From: WJKQ01 sp043810515 | Lineage (GTDB): Bacteria; Patescibacteriota; Gracilibacteria; UBA1369; LOWO2-01-FULL-3 | DNA length: 41,156 nucleotides | Reading direction: 5' to 3' | Assembly: GCA_043810515.1 (NCBI GenBank) | Contig: JBDRNZ010000017.1 | Coordinates: 1-41,156, forward strand | Part shown: one piece after another, positions 33,182 to 41,156 of the stretch | Numbering within the stretch: the stretch's first letter is position 1 | How the letters are laid out: each line of letters begins with the position of its first letter | Made by a program: the position numbers and the translations under genes | The notes under the pieces: model-generated | The model's database searches: none | What the model was told of the DNA's origin: nothing | Seen by the model: only the letters and a program-made list of their open reading frames with translations

Positions 33182-33991
33182 TTAGAGGCTAAAATTTTTA
33201 AAAAATTCTTTTGTTGCGCTGACGTTGTGGGTTCTTATAATACTTGCTCCGTTCAAATAAGCAATACCGGCAATGGCTACTGAGGCTGTATCACGGTCTT
33301 TAAATGTTCCTCCGAGAAATGATTTTCGGGAAGCGCCCAGGAGTATCGGGAGTTTTAGTTTTTGGAGTTCTGACATGCGTGAGATTATCTCATAGCTGTA
33401 TTTCGGGATGGCGCTGATGAAATTTCCCATTCCCGGATCAATGATGATCTGGCTTTTTTTTATTCCTTTTTTCTGCGCGTAGCGGATGCGTGCAAGAAGA
33501 AAACTTTTTATTGTTTTAATAACGTCTTTGTAATGCTTTTTTTGAACGGTTGTGCGCGGAGTTTTATCTTTTGAGTACATAAGGATTATCGGGCACTTGT
33601 ATTTTGCGACTATTTTTGCCATTGAGGTGTCGCCTCTCAGTGCTGTTACGTCATTTATTATGTCGGCTCCGTTTTCCAGCGCTTCGCGCGCAATCTGCGA
33701 TTTATAAGTGTCTATTGAGATTGGAATGGATGTTTTTTTTCTGAGTGCTTTTAATACGGGAATTACGCGTTTCAATTCTTCATTCGGCGGGACGTATTTT
33801 GAATTCGGGCCGGTTGATTCGCCTCCTATGTCGATTATGTCTGCTCCTTCACTTTCCATTTCTTCTGCGCGTTTTAAAGCCTTTTTTACCGTGTCGTGCT
33901 GTCCTCCATCGCTGAAAGAATCCGGCGTTACGTTAAGGATTCCCATTGTTAACGGGGAGGAACTGTCCAGAAGTTGTTTTATGTTTCGCAT
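33182..33991 (-). CDS. folP: Dihydropteroate synthase
   Basis: A 269-residue TIM-barrel enzyme joining p-aminobenzoate to the activated pterin; it is the sulfonamide target in other bacteria. Seen: MGILNVTPDSFSDGGQ, ADIIDIGGESTGP, IPISIDTYKSQIA, IIIDPGMGNF and LLGASRKSFLG. It heads a seven-gene minus-strand operon with overlaps or gaps of at most a few bases, and is divergent from thiI. Confidence 0.97.
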   Translation of the reverse strand: MRNIKQLLDSSSPLTMGILNVTPDSFSDGGQHDTVKKALKRAEEMESEGADIIDIGGESTGPNSKYVPPNEELKRVIPVLKALRKKTSIPISIDTYKSQIAREALENGADIINDVTALRGDTSMAKIVAKYKCPIILMYSKDKTPRTTVQKKHYKDVIKTIKSFLLARIRYAQKKGIKKSQIIIDPGMGNFISAIPKYSYEIISRMSELQKLKLPILLGASRKSFLGGTFKDRDTASVAIAGIAYLNGASIIRTHNVSATKEFFKNFSL

Positions 33992-34033
33992 TTGCGATTC
34001 TTATGAAAAACAGAGAGATTTTAGCAGTCTTTT

Positions 34034-34061
34034 TTGTTTTATAAAAATAGACATGTATAAT
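34034..34061 (+). promoter_or_regulatory. Promoter for thiI
   Basis: TTGTTT at 34034-34039, 16-bp spacer, perfect TATAAT at 34056-34061. The ATG at 34071 is nine bases after the -10, leaving a leader of at most a few bases. Confidence 0.55.
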
Positions 34062-34070
34062 TGGTTTCCC

Positions 34071-35267
34071 ATGAAACGCTATATAATCGTACATTACGGT
34101 GAAATCGGACTTAAGAAATCCAACACGGATTATTTTGTCGGTAAGCTTAAGGAACGCATAAAATCCGTTCTTCAGAAAAATTTCCGGAAAACTTTTCCGA
34201 TTAGGTATACGCTCGGAAGGCTTCTAGTGGATATTCCGGATGATTTTGATTCTGAGAAGGACGAGAAAAAATATGCGGATATTCTTTTTAAAGTTTTTGG
34301 CATCAAGAATTTTAAGTTTGTTTATGCGGGATCCGTTGATCTTGATAAACTGGGGAAGCAGGTGTTTGAAAATATGCCGAAGGAAATTTTTGATCCTAAA
34401 ACTAAGCCAGCCAGTTTTCGCGTGAAGGCAAAACGTTCAATGGATCTTCCGTTTAAATCGGTTGAGGCAGAACGTGACATTGGCGCTACTTTGATAGATA
34501 AAGGTATTGATATAAAGGTAAAAATGAAAGATCCGGAGCTTGTAGTGGATGTGGAATTTTTTAATGACAAAGCATATTTTTCATTCAAGAAATATGTAGG
34601 AGCCGGCGGGCTGTCTCCTTCAACGCAGGGCAAGCTTATCTGTCTTATGTCGTCCGGTATTGATTCTCCCGTGGCTTCATACATGATGATGAAACGCGGG
34701 GCCAAAGTGATTTTTGTTCATTTTCACGGCTATCCCTACACCGGAAAGGATGAGATGGAGCAGGCGAAGGAGATTGTCGGTATTTTGAGAGGTTATCAGC
34801 CCGATACGAAACTTTATCTTGTTCCATTCGGAAAAATTCAAAAATCCATCGCGACAAATCTTGATGTTCCCGGAAAAGTAAGAACTTTGCTTTACAGAAG
34901 GATGATGGTGAGAATTGCCGAGGATATTTCCAGGAGGGAGCATGCGAAAGGGATTGTTACCGGGGATAATTTCGGGCAGGTCGCGTCGCAGACGCCGCAG
35001 AATCTTTTTGCGGTGCATGCGGTATCTTCCATTCCGCTTTTCCAGCCGCTGATTGGTTTTGATAAGGAGGAAATTATCAGGATATCTGAGAAAATCGGTA
35101 CTTTTGAAATTTCAAAACTTCCGTGCAAAGAAAGCTGCACTATGTTTATGCCTAAGAGTCCCGAGCTTAAAGGAAATGCGCATGATCTTGAGGAATTCGA
35201 AAAGAGCCTTCCGGTGGATGAATGGATCCGGCAGGCTCTTGCTGAATGTGAAATAGTGACTTCCTGA
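34071..35267 (+). CDS. thiI: tRNA 4-thiouridine synthetase ThiI (no rhodanese domain)
   Basis: A 398-residue enzyme that adenylates and thiolates tRNA U8. N-terminal ferredoxin-like part (about 1-75) and THUMP (about 75-175) lead to the PP-loop LMSSGIDSPVASY (about 192-204). The later GDNFGQVASQT is intact. Like many Gram-positive and archaeal forms it lacks the C-terminal rhodanese domain, so persulfide comes another way. Cys residues in LPCKESCTMFMP may matter. The longer open frame upstream has no domain match, and the TATAAT fixes the start at 34071. Confidence 0.94.
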   Translation: MKRYIIVHYGEIGLKKSNTDYFVGKLKERIKSVLQKNFRKTFPIRYTLGRLLVDIPDDFDSEKDEKKYADILFKVFGIKNFKFVYAGSVDLDKLGKQVFENMPKEIFDPKTKPASFRVKAKRSMDLPFKSVEAERDIGATLIDKGIDIKVKMKDPELVVDVEFFNDKAYFSFKKYVGAGGLSPSTQGKLICLMSSGIDSPVASYMMMKRGAKVIFVHFHGYPYTGKDEMEQAKEIVGILRGYQPDTKLYLVPFGKIQKSIATNLDVPGKVRTLLYRRMMVRIAEDISRREHAKGIVTGDNFGQVASQTPQNLFAVHAVSSIPLFQPLIGFDKEEIIRISEKIGTFEISKLPCKESCTMFMPKSPELKGNAHDLEEFEKSLPVDEWIRQALAECEIVTS

Positions 35268-35270
35268 AAA

Positions 35271-36701
35271 TTATTGGGCGGGCGTGAATGCGGAGAGAAC
35301 TCTATAAATCATTTCCGCAACCTCTTTTCGCGTCATATTTCCGCTGCCGTTATAATTGTAGCTTGATGTCAGATAGTGGGTTATGTGCTGAAGGTCCACG
35401 AGATCATTGGTAATTGCGAATTCCAAAAAGTTGTAATACCATGCCATTGGATCTGCATCAAGCGGCATATTAATTGTTCCTTCGCTTTGTGGAATGTTTT
35501 CTTCTCCGTCAAAGTATGCGTTTAAAATTATTTTTATAGCCTCGACACGGTTTGTGTTGCTTGCCGGTTTAAAAGTGCCGTCAGGATATCCGTTAACCCA
35601 TCCGGCTGCCTGTGCGTAGCAGATGTATGGAGCGAACCATTCAGTTTTGACGTCCGAAAAACAACTGTTATATGTGGGGCTTGGTGTTCCTGCTATCATT
35701 TCAACGACCATTTTTGTTAGTTCTGCTCTGTTGATTTCTCCCTCAGCTTTGAATGTCCCATCTGGATATCCGTTAATCACGCCGATGCTTTTGAGGGAAT
35801 CTATTGCTATAAAATTTGGATGATAAACATCAATATCCGAAAAAATTTCACGATTTACGAGGTCTACATTATTATCACTGTAATCGCTGTAATAGCTGTC
35901 GAAATCGTTACTGAATACCTGTTCCACGAATGTCTGATTCAAAGCTCCCTGTTCTACCAGATCCCAAAACCAAAGGTAAATTATGTCGTTCGAAATAATG
36001 TATCCGTAATTTCCACCCATGCCTTCCGTAGATATTGCCTGGACCACACCAACTACTCTTTCGTCTTCGTTGTAAGCCGGACCTCCTGAATTTCCCGGAT
36101 TTATTGTGGCGTCAGTTTCGATTGTCCATAGCCACCCTTCTTCTATTTCCGGAATTATGGTTGATAATGGGGTAAAGCCGCTTACTATTCCTTTTGTTAA
36201 TGTAATCGTGGAACTCAGACTTGAAGCCGGAAATCCGATTATGCTTAATTCGTCACCGATGGCCGGGTTGTAATCAGCCAGATCGACGTACGGCAAACCG
36301 AAATCTTCTGTAGTTCCAAGATAATCGCCTGTTCTGTTCCCCAATTCGTCCAGCGCATATGCCGGAGCTATCAAAGCCAGATCCCAGTACGAATCATATG
36401 TCCATATTTCACCTTCGTAATTGCATGACGGCACGCTGTATTCATTTTCTATGAGACATATCCAGATTTTACTATTAGGCTCACCTGTATAAGGATCTGT
36501 TACGACGTGTGCGTTTGTCAGAATGAGACCGTCTTTGCTTATAAAAAATCCTGATCCTGTTATTTCGTACCCTTCCGTGTCTACTGATGAAATGAGAACA
36601 ACACTGTTTATCGTTTCAGGATAAGTGATGGCTGCTTTTACTGATGGAGCTGTGCCGAAGAGAAGAAAAAGGGAAAGTGCGGGTAGCAAAAACTTTTTCA
36701 T
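35271..36701 (-). CDS. Secreted trypsin-like protease with SLH domains
   Basis: A 476-residue exported serine protease. Signal peptide about 1-23 (ends VKA). Catalytic triad: His65 (TNAHVV), Asp107 (YWDLALI), Ser205 (INPGNSGGPAY), as in S1C/HtrA proteases but without PDZ. Three SLH-type repeats follow at about 288-335, 347-398 and 412-470 (GVINGYPDGTFKAEG, GWVNGYPDGTFKPAS), which tether proteins to cell-wall glycan. It is probably a surface quality-control or processing enzyme. TTAA repeats at 11-bp spacing lie just upstream of the start. Confidence 0.9.
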   Translation of the reverse strand: MKKFLLPALSLFLLFGTAPSVKAAITYPETINSVVLISSVDTEGYEITGSGFFISKDGLILTNAHVVTDPYTGEPNSKIWICLIENEYSVPSCNYEGEIWTYDSYWDLALIAPAYALDELGNRTGDYLGTTEDFGLPYVDLADYNPAIGDELSIIGFPASSLSSTITLTKGIVSGFTPLSTIIPEIEEGWLWTIETDATINPGNSGGPAYNEDERVVGVVQAISTEGMGGNYGYIISNDIIYLWFWDLVEQGALNQTFVEQVFSNDFDSYYSDYSDNNVDLVNREIFSDIDVYHPNFIAIDSLKSIGVINGYPDGTFKAEGEINRAELTKMVVEMIAGTPSPTYNSCFSDVKTEWFAPYICYAQAAGWVNGYPDGTFKPASNTNRVEAIKIILNAYFDGEENIPQSEGTINMPLDADPMAWYYNFLEFAITNDLVDLQHITHYLTSSYNYNGSGNMTRKEVAEMIYRVLSAFTPAQ

Positions 36702-36733
36702 TGGGTGAGGGGTTAATTTAACCTTAGTTTAAG

Positions 36734-38842
36734 TTATTTTTGAAATTTTGACAAAGTCCTTTTTTTGCGTTGATAACTTATCGCGAACCGGTGGGCTTCG
36801 TCGCGGGCTCTTTTAAGAAGATTTAGGGCGGGGCTGTTTGAGGGAAGAATTATTGGGGCGGCGGACTGAACGGTAAATATTTCCTCGAGTCTTTTGGCGA
36901 GCGCGATGTGAGCGATTTTTAATTTGAGTTCTTTGAGTACTTTGTCCGCCGCCGACAGCTGTCCTTTTCCGCCGTCTATTATCACGAGATCAGGTGTTTT
37001 AGTGAAGGATTTGTCCGGTTTGTGTTTTTTTGTGTCGTACGCCAGCAATTCGATCTGTTTTAGTTTCTTTTTTTGCTGAGCGTATGTTTTTTTAAGTTCG
37101 GGCGGCACGGATTTTATTTCCTCAAAGCCCGCCATCTGATAGTACTCTTTGAGCTCTTCTCCGCATATTATGTAGATTCTTTTAGATTTTGTTCTTAAAA
37201 TTGCGTTTTTTATTAATTTATGGCCGAGGCGATGACCTCTCTCGCTTTTTTTCAACCAGAGATTAGTCAATTCCGCTGCAGCAACGGAATATTCTTTCAA
37301 GGCTATAAATCCTATTTGAAGATTATTTTTTTTGAGGATGAAGAGGGTCCTGTCTGTTTTCTGCATATCTATGTCGCTGTGTTTTTCTATGAATTCCCGG
37401 TCTTTTTTGCGCGCGAGAGAAAAAACATAATCTTTATGCTGCAGACTGAATGCCAGTTTTGTGAACCTTCGCGTGAGAACTTCTCTCATTGATTTGTAGT
37501 CATCCGGCTTATTTCCGATCGTGCGTAGATGAAATTTTCTGTACATTGCTTTGTCTGGTACGCCATTCGTAAATACCACCATTGATCCGACTGTCTCGGT
37601 TCCGCTTAAATGTGAAATGTCATAGCACTCTATTCTTTTGAGCGGATGAGGAATTTTTAATATTTTTTGCAGGTTGGTCGCTGCTTCTTTCGTAAGACGA
37701 TTTTCTGTTCGCCAGTCGAAGACGTTTCTGTCAGCGAAAATTTTCGCATTTTTCAGGCTTAGTTCCAGCAGTTTGTTTTTTGTGCCGATTTTCGGGACTA
37801 TGAGTTTTGTTTTAAACGGGATTTTATTTTCGGTCTCGTGAGGGATCAGTATTTCTTTTGGAATATTTGTAGCTATCTCGTAATACTGATTTAAAAACGC
37901 TTCCAGAACCTCACGCTTTTGTTCCGTCGAATTTTCCTCCACGTTTCTGGCGTTGAGGATAAAATTTTCCTGACCTATGAGTTTTCCATCGCGTACCTGA
38001 AACAGATTGAAATACGCGTGATCATGAATTGTAATGTAATTTATTATGTCACGGTTCTCATGACTTGTGTCGGAAATTTTTTGTTTTTCGATAATATTTT
38101 TGACCTTTTTGATTTTGTCACGGATGCGGGCCGCTTCCTCAAATTCTTTGTTTTGCGCTTTTTTACGCATTCTGCTGTTGAGTTCTTTCAAAGCGTCCTC
38201 CCCTTTTCCCTCAAAAAAGTTTTCTATGTTTTTTATGATTTTTCCATATTCCTCCGGAGTGCATTTCCCTATACACGGTCCCGGGCAGGATTTTATGTAA
38301 TAATCCAGGCATGGGTATTTTATTGTTTTTTTTGTTATTTTTACCTCATTTTTGCCGGTGAATTCCATATTCAGGCCGCATTGCCGATATGGAAATACTT
38401 TTTTTAAAACCCGCAGTGTTTCGATTACTTTGTGAGCGGCTGTTTTTGGGCCGATGTATTTCGCGTTGTCTTTTTCCATTTTTCTTACAATCTGTATTCT
38501 TGGAAAATTCTCCTTTGTTATTTTGATATAAACGTAATTCTTTCCGTCTTTCATGAGGATGTTGTAGCGCGGTTGAAATTGCTTTATTAAGTTTGTTTCA
38601 AGAATGATTGCTTCGAGTTCGCTGTCTACGACTGTAAATTTGATGTCGGCTACTTTTTCCAGAAGTTTCTGGGTTCTCATTGGCTTTTCAGTGCTTTTTT
38701 GAAAATACTGACTCAGGCGTTTTCTCAAGTCTTTGGCTTTTCCTATATAAATAACAGCGCCTGATTTATCCAGCATTCTGTAAACGCCGGGCGCGTGCGG
38801 GGATAAATCCAGTATGTTTTTTATTTCTTTTGCTGTAAGCAT
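36734..38842 (-). CDS. uvrC: Excinuclease subunit UvrC with inserted GNAT domain
   Basis: A 702-residue UvrC (usual length about 600). GIY-YIG domain at 15-95 (GVYRMLDKSGAVIYIGKAKD); Cys cluster 178-194; UVR motif about 219-252; RNase H-like endonuclease with Asp408 (YDISH), Asp623 (IIDGGKGQ) and His684 (DEAHR). Between Asp408 and Asp623 about 150 residues (461-614) are inserted; they carry acetyltransferase motifs (IGFIALKEY, LWLKKSERGHRLGHKLI, EYYQMAGFEEI). The chain ends at SYQRKKRTLSKFQK, so the usual C-terminal helix-hairpin-helix pair is absent. Start 38842 is chosen by homology. Confidence 0.95.
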   Translation of the reverse strand: MLTAKEIKNILDLSPHAPGVYRMLDKSGAVIYIGKAKDLRKRLSQYFQKSTEKPMRTQKLLEKVADIKFTVVDSELEAIILETNLIKQFQPRYNILMKDGKNYVYIKITKENFPRIQIVRKMEKDNAKYIGPKTAAHKVIETLRVLKKVFPYRQCGLNMEFTGKNEVKITKKTIKYPCLDYYIKSCPGPCIGKCTPEEYGKIIKNIENFFEGKGEDALKELNSRMRKKAQNKEFEEAARIRDKIKKVKNIIEKQKISDTSHENRDIINYITIHDHAYFNLFQVRDGKLIGQENFILNARNVEENSTEQKREVLEAFLNQYYEIATNIPKEILIPHETENKIPFKTKLIVPKIGTKNKLLELSLKNAKIFADRNVFDWRTENRLTKEAATNLQKILKIPHPLKRIECYDISHLSGTETVGSMVVFTNGVPDKAMYRKFHLRTIGNKPDDYKSMREVLTRRFTKLAFSLQHKDYVFSLARKKDREFIEKHSDIDMQKTDRTLFILKKNNLQIGFIALKEYSVAAAELTNLWLKKSERGHRLGHKLIKNAILRTKSKRIYIICGEELKEYYQMAGFEEIKSVPPELKKTYAQQKKKLKQIELLAYDTKKHKPDKSFTKTPDLVIIDGGKGQLSAADKVLKELKLKIAHIALAKRLEEIFTVQSAAPIILPSNSPALNLLKRARDEAHRFAISYQRKKRTLSKFQK

Positions 38843-38869
38843 GGTTTGAGGAATTTTCCTAGTGTTTGT

Positions 38870-38877
38870 AGTATACT
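38870..38877. promoter_or_regulatory. Palindromic AGTATACT serving divergent promoters
   Basis: AGTATACT contains TATACT on both strands. On the plus strand the -10 ends six bases before ATG 38884, predicting a leaderless mRNA. On the minus strand it lies about 27 bases before the uvrC start. Confidence 0.5.
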
Positions 38878-38883
38878 CGAAAT

Positions 38884-39612
38884 ATGGTGGAATTAGAAAA
38901 CAAGTTGTGGAAAAAAACGGTTTGTTATGTGCGAATTCTGCAGATTGTGCCTTTTGTGAAAATGGTATCTGTTTGCAATAATCTCGCGTTTGGAACGGTA
39001 AACGCAAAAAGCGATATTGATCTTTTTGTGATTGCGAAAAAAAACCGTATGTTTATCGCAAGGACTTTTATAACTTTTTTGCTGCATATTTTTGGCGCGC
39101 GGCGGCATGGAAATAAAATTGCAGGTAGATTTTGCCTGAGTTTTTTCGTTGATGAAGAAGCAATGGATATGTCGTCCATAGCGATAAAAAATGATATTTA
39201 TCTCGCGTATTGGATGAAAAGCATGATTGTTTTGATTGATGACGGTGTGTCCGCGGATTTTTTGAATAAAAACAGATGGGCTGAGCGGTATTTTGAAGAT
39301 AAAACCGATTTTGCGGTTCGAAACGATCAGGTTATTCCCGACTTTTTTATTTTCAAAGCATTAAGAAGGATGTTTTTTTGGATGCTTAAGGGAAAGTTTG
39401 GTAATGCCATAGAGAACAGATTAAGAAGCTGGCAGATTTTGCGCGCTTCAAAGAAATCTGAGAACGCCGGGGATGCGTCCAGTATAATCATTTCCGATCA
39501 CGTTCTTAAATTTCACAATATCGACAGAAGGCGGTATTATCGCGGTCTTTGGCGCAAAAAATACAACGATGCATTGATCACCGAGGAGCGCTTCTCCCGA
39601 CTTTCTCCTTAA
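38884..39612 (+). CDS. Nucleotidyltransferase-domain protein
   Basis: A 242-residue protein with a Pol-beta-type nucleotidyltransferase core: NNLAFGTVNAKSDIDLFVI at about 32-50 holds the G-[ST] turn and the two metal-binding aspartates of DxD. The rest is helical and basic (RRMFFWMLKG, ENRLRSWQIL). Similar stand-alone proteins occur in CPR genomes; the substrate is unknown. It is unlike an MNT/HEPN toxin pair because no HEPN gene is adjacent. The 3' end overlaps der by 35 bases. Confidence 0.7.
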   Translation: MVELENKLWKKTVCYVRILQIVPFVKMVSVCNNLAFGTVNAKSDIDLFVIAKKNRMFIARTFITFLLHIFGARRHGNKIAGRFCLSFFVDEEAMDMSSIAIKNDIYLAYWMKSMIVLIDDGVSADFLNKNRWAERYFEDKTDFAVRNDQVIPDFFIFKALRRMFFWMLKGKFGNAIENRLRSWQILRASKKSENAGDASSIIISDHVLKFHNIDRRRYYRGLWRKKYNDALITEERFSRLSP

Positions 39613-40924
39613 ATTTTAAATATATTGCAGTTCCGTCAAAGCCGTATTCTTTTCGTAATTCATTTTCCATATATCTCGGATATGTGAAATGAAGATTTTT
39701 TAAGTTTTTAAAAAACAGAACAAATTTTGGAGGTGACGTGTCCACCTGGCTGGCGTACAGAAATTTTGGTTTTATGGCTTTTGCGCTTGAAGGCATGTGT
39801 TTCTGTGTGATTTTTTGGAGGAAGCTGTTAAGCTGTGCGGTTTTTATTCTTTTATTTCTTTCCTCCATTATTTTGTCGGCAAGATTGAAAATATCTTTTA
39901 CATTTGTTTTATTTTTTGCGGATACGAAAATTACCGGTGCCCATGGGATGAATGGAAATTTTTTCATGAGTTTTGATGCCATTATATCGCGAAATTCCTG
40001 CTGTTCTTTAAAAATATCTATTTTGTTTATCGCTATTATTATTCCTTTTTCGCTTTCGAGTGCCAGCTGTGCTATATGCGTGTCCTGATTTGATACGGCT
40101 TCTTCCCCGTCAATCAGCAATACGACTATATCCGATCTCTCTATGGCGTTTATGCATCTTAAAGAACTGAATTTTTCTATTCCACGGCTTCTTTTTCCGG
40201 CTTTTCTTAATCCTGCCGTGTCTGTGAGGTTATATCTCTTTTTTTTGTAAGTGACCTCCGTGTCGACTGCGTCTCTTGTTGTGCCCGGGCGGCTTGATAC
40301 AATTACTTTTTCCGCGCTTAAGAGCGCATTGACCAGGGATGATTTTCCTGCGTTCGGGCGCCCCAATATGCAGATGTTTGTCATATCCCCTTCTATTTGT
40401 TTTTTTCTTTTTTTAAATTTTAATTTTTCCAAAGTTTCCTCGATATTTCTTTTCAGATTTTCCATTCCCAATTTATGAATTGCGGAAATAGCTATCGGTT
40501 CGCCGAATCCGAGTTCATAAATATTAAAAATATTTTTCTCCATTTCTTCATTGTCCGATTTGTTTGCAATAAGAATTACGGTTTTTTTTGATTTTCTCAA
40601 AATATTCGCTGCAGTGTAGTCGTCTACTGTTAAATTCTGGGTTATGTCCGTGACGAAAACTATTATGTCCGCTTCCTCGATCGCAACTTTTGCCTGAGCC
40701 TGAACGTCGGATTCAATATCGTCTTTTTTTCCGTATTCAATTCCTCCTGTATCGACAAGAGATATCTCGTATCCGCCGATATCTATCTTCTGGTATATTC
40801 TGTCGCGCGTTGTTCCGGCTTCCCTTGCGATTACAGCGTGGCGTTTTCCTATAAGCCTGTTGAACAGTGTTGATTTTCCGACGTTTGGTTTACCAACTAT
40901 GGCAACCGTCGGCGAAGGATCCAT
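39578..40924 (-). CDS. der: Ribosome-assembly GTPase Der (EngA)
   Basis: A 448-residue double GTPase needed for 50S assembly. First G domain: AIVGKPNVGKSTLFN, DTGGIEY, NKSD; second: ILGRPNAGKSSLVNAL, DTAGLRKAG, NKID; then a KH-like C-terminal domain (about 355-448). Length is typical. Its promoter region is shared with the divergent gene at 41026. Confidence 0.97.
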   Translation of the reverse strand: MDPSPTVAIVGKPNVGKSTLFNRLIGKRHAVIAREAGTTRDRIYQKIDIGGYEISLVDTGGIEYGKKDDIESDVQAQAKVAIEEADIIVFVTDITQNLTVDDYTAANILRKSKKTVILIANKSDNEEMEKNIFNIYELGFGEPIAISAIHKLGMENLKRNIEETLEKLKFKKRKKQIEGDMTNICILGRPNAGKSSLVNALLSAEKVIVSSRPGTTRDAVDTEVTYKKKRYNLTDTAGLRKAGKRSRGIEKFSSLRCINAIERSDIVVLLIDGEEAVSNQDTHIAQLALESEKGIIIAINKIDIFKEQQEFRDIMASKLMKKFPFIPWAPVIFVSAKNKTNVKDIFNLADKIMEERNKRIKTAQLNSFLQKITQKHMPSSAKAIKPKFLYASQVDTSPPKFVLFFKNLKNLHFTYPRYMENELRKEYGFDGTAIYLKFKEKVGRSAPR

Positions 40925-41025
40925 TTAAAGGATTTTTTAAAGATTAATGGTGATTGTTATTATATATGACCTGTCTAATTGGGCAAGGTCTTGTGGCCTG
41001 TGGGTGAAACAGGTATATTTATGTC

Positions 41026-41156
41026 ATGAAATTTATGAAGTCTTTTTTGCTCGCGTCTTTGATTCTTTTCAATTTTGCCGTTTTCTCGCCGGTGGGTTTT
41101 GCGCAGGGCACGGTTTTGCCTAATACACAGTTTGACCAGATGTCGGACTGTGAGAA
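41026..41156 (+). CDS. Start of a secreted protein (runs off right edge)
   Basis: An ATG at 41026 opens a frame to the window end (43 residues). It starts with a signal peptide (MKFMKSFLLASLILFNFAV) with a probable A-x-A-like cut before QGTVLPNTQ, followed by a Cys (SDCE). The family cannot be told. The 101-bp gap upstream holds TATA-rich -10 candidates at 40958-40966 and a small stem CCTGT/ACAGG (40997-41013). Confidence 0.55.
   Translation, partial: MKFMKSFLLASLILFNFAVFSPVGFAQGTVLPNTQFDQMSDCE

Noticed and set aside
33708..34070. N-terminal extension of ThiI by 121 residues
   Set aside because: It overlaps folP antisense, has no domain match, and a TATAAT at 34056-34061 puts transcription start just before ATG 34071.
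38843..39007. N-terminal extension of UvrC by 55 residues
   Set aside because: It covers the divergent promoter region, and UvrC homology begins at MLTAKEIKNILDL.
12932..39612. HEPN-like protein and nucleotidyltransferase as one HEPN/MNT toxin-antitoxin pair
   Set aside because: They are 25 kb apart, the HEPN-like protein is membrane-anchored, and the nucleotidyltransferase is longer than MNT antitoxins.
1..41156. UGA recoded as glycine, as in Gracilibacteria and Absconditabacteria
   Set aside because: TGA ends elp3, thiI, UDG, pabB and others at the expected family lengths, with no internal in-frame TGA in the recognised genes.
1..41156. CRISPR arrays, insertion sequences, prophage genes or rRNA
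   Set aside because: No regularly spaced repeats, transposase motifs, phage structural genes or rRNA segments are seen on either strand.

Overview
The window looks like part of a small, streamlined bacterial genome, most likely a Patescibacteria/CPR lineage in the Peregrinibacteria direction. That placement is inferred from gene content; there is no rRNA to test it. The evidence is very tight packing, many small lineage-specific membrane proteins, TrmB-type regulators, a bacterial-type Elp3, an SLH-anchored trypsin-like protease and a lone sugar-binding lipoprotein. The code is the standard bacterial one: TAA, TAG and TGA all end genes, and no recognised gene has an internal TGA.

Left part (1-4700) is accessory. 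The window opens inside an inverted repeat (1-79 against 664-742) that gives two divergent copies of one small membrane-protein gene. Between the arms lie a GIY-YIG nuclease gene and the 5'-truncated tail of an NTF2/SnoaL-like gene. Then come a Cys-rich membrane-anchored protein, a RhuM-Fic fusion, and a 1-kb module bounded by 22-bp direct repeats that contains a small secreted-protein gene with an in-frame amber codon. A coiled-coil/SH3-like protein and ssb follow. The Fic gene and ssb share a promoter module with three helically phased TTAA boxes.

Middle (4700-28700) is mostly housekeeping: a Zn-ribbon protein, solute-binding lipoprotein, O-antigen ligase-like protein, fmt, nrnA, family-4 UDG, lepB, gatB, a WecG/TagA glycosyltransferase, recG, tyrS, two TrmB regulators, an RluD-like synthase, rplU, pth, obgE and tRNA-Leu(CAA). 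A Trm9-like methyltransferase and Elp3 lie about 1 kb apart, flanking a coiled-coil protein with a J-domain-like HPD end. Together they suggest a eukaryote-like cm5U to mcm5U wobble pathway in a bacterium.

Right part (28700-41156) holds dedA and a compact minus-strand folate operon in the order folP, PTPS/QueD-like, folK, folE, pabA, pabB, pabC. It has no folB; the PTPS-family protein, with both Cys and Glu beside its HGH motif, may fill that step. pabC is broken by one frameshift in an A6 run. Then follow thiI, an SLH protease, a UvrC with a GNAT domain inserted in its endonuclease domain and no C-terminal HhH, a nucleotidyltransferase, der, and the start of a secreted protein.

Two window-wide features stand out. 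No inspected start has a Shine-Dalgarno sequence, and several genes have a good -10 box only 6-9 nt before the ATG, so leaderless initiation looks common. Convergent gene pairs repeatedly overlap by 23-35 nt at their 3' ends.
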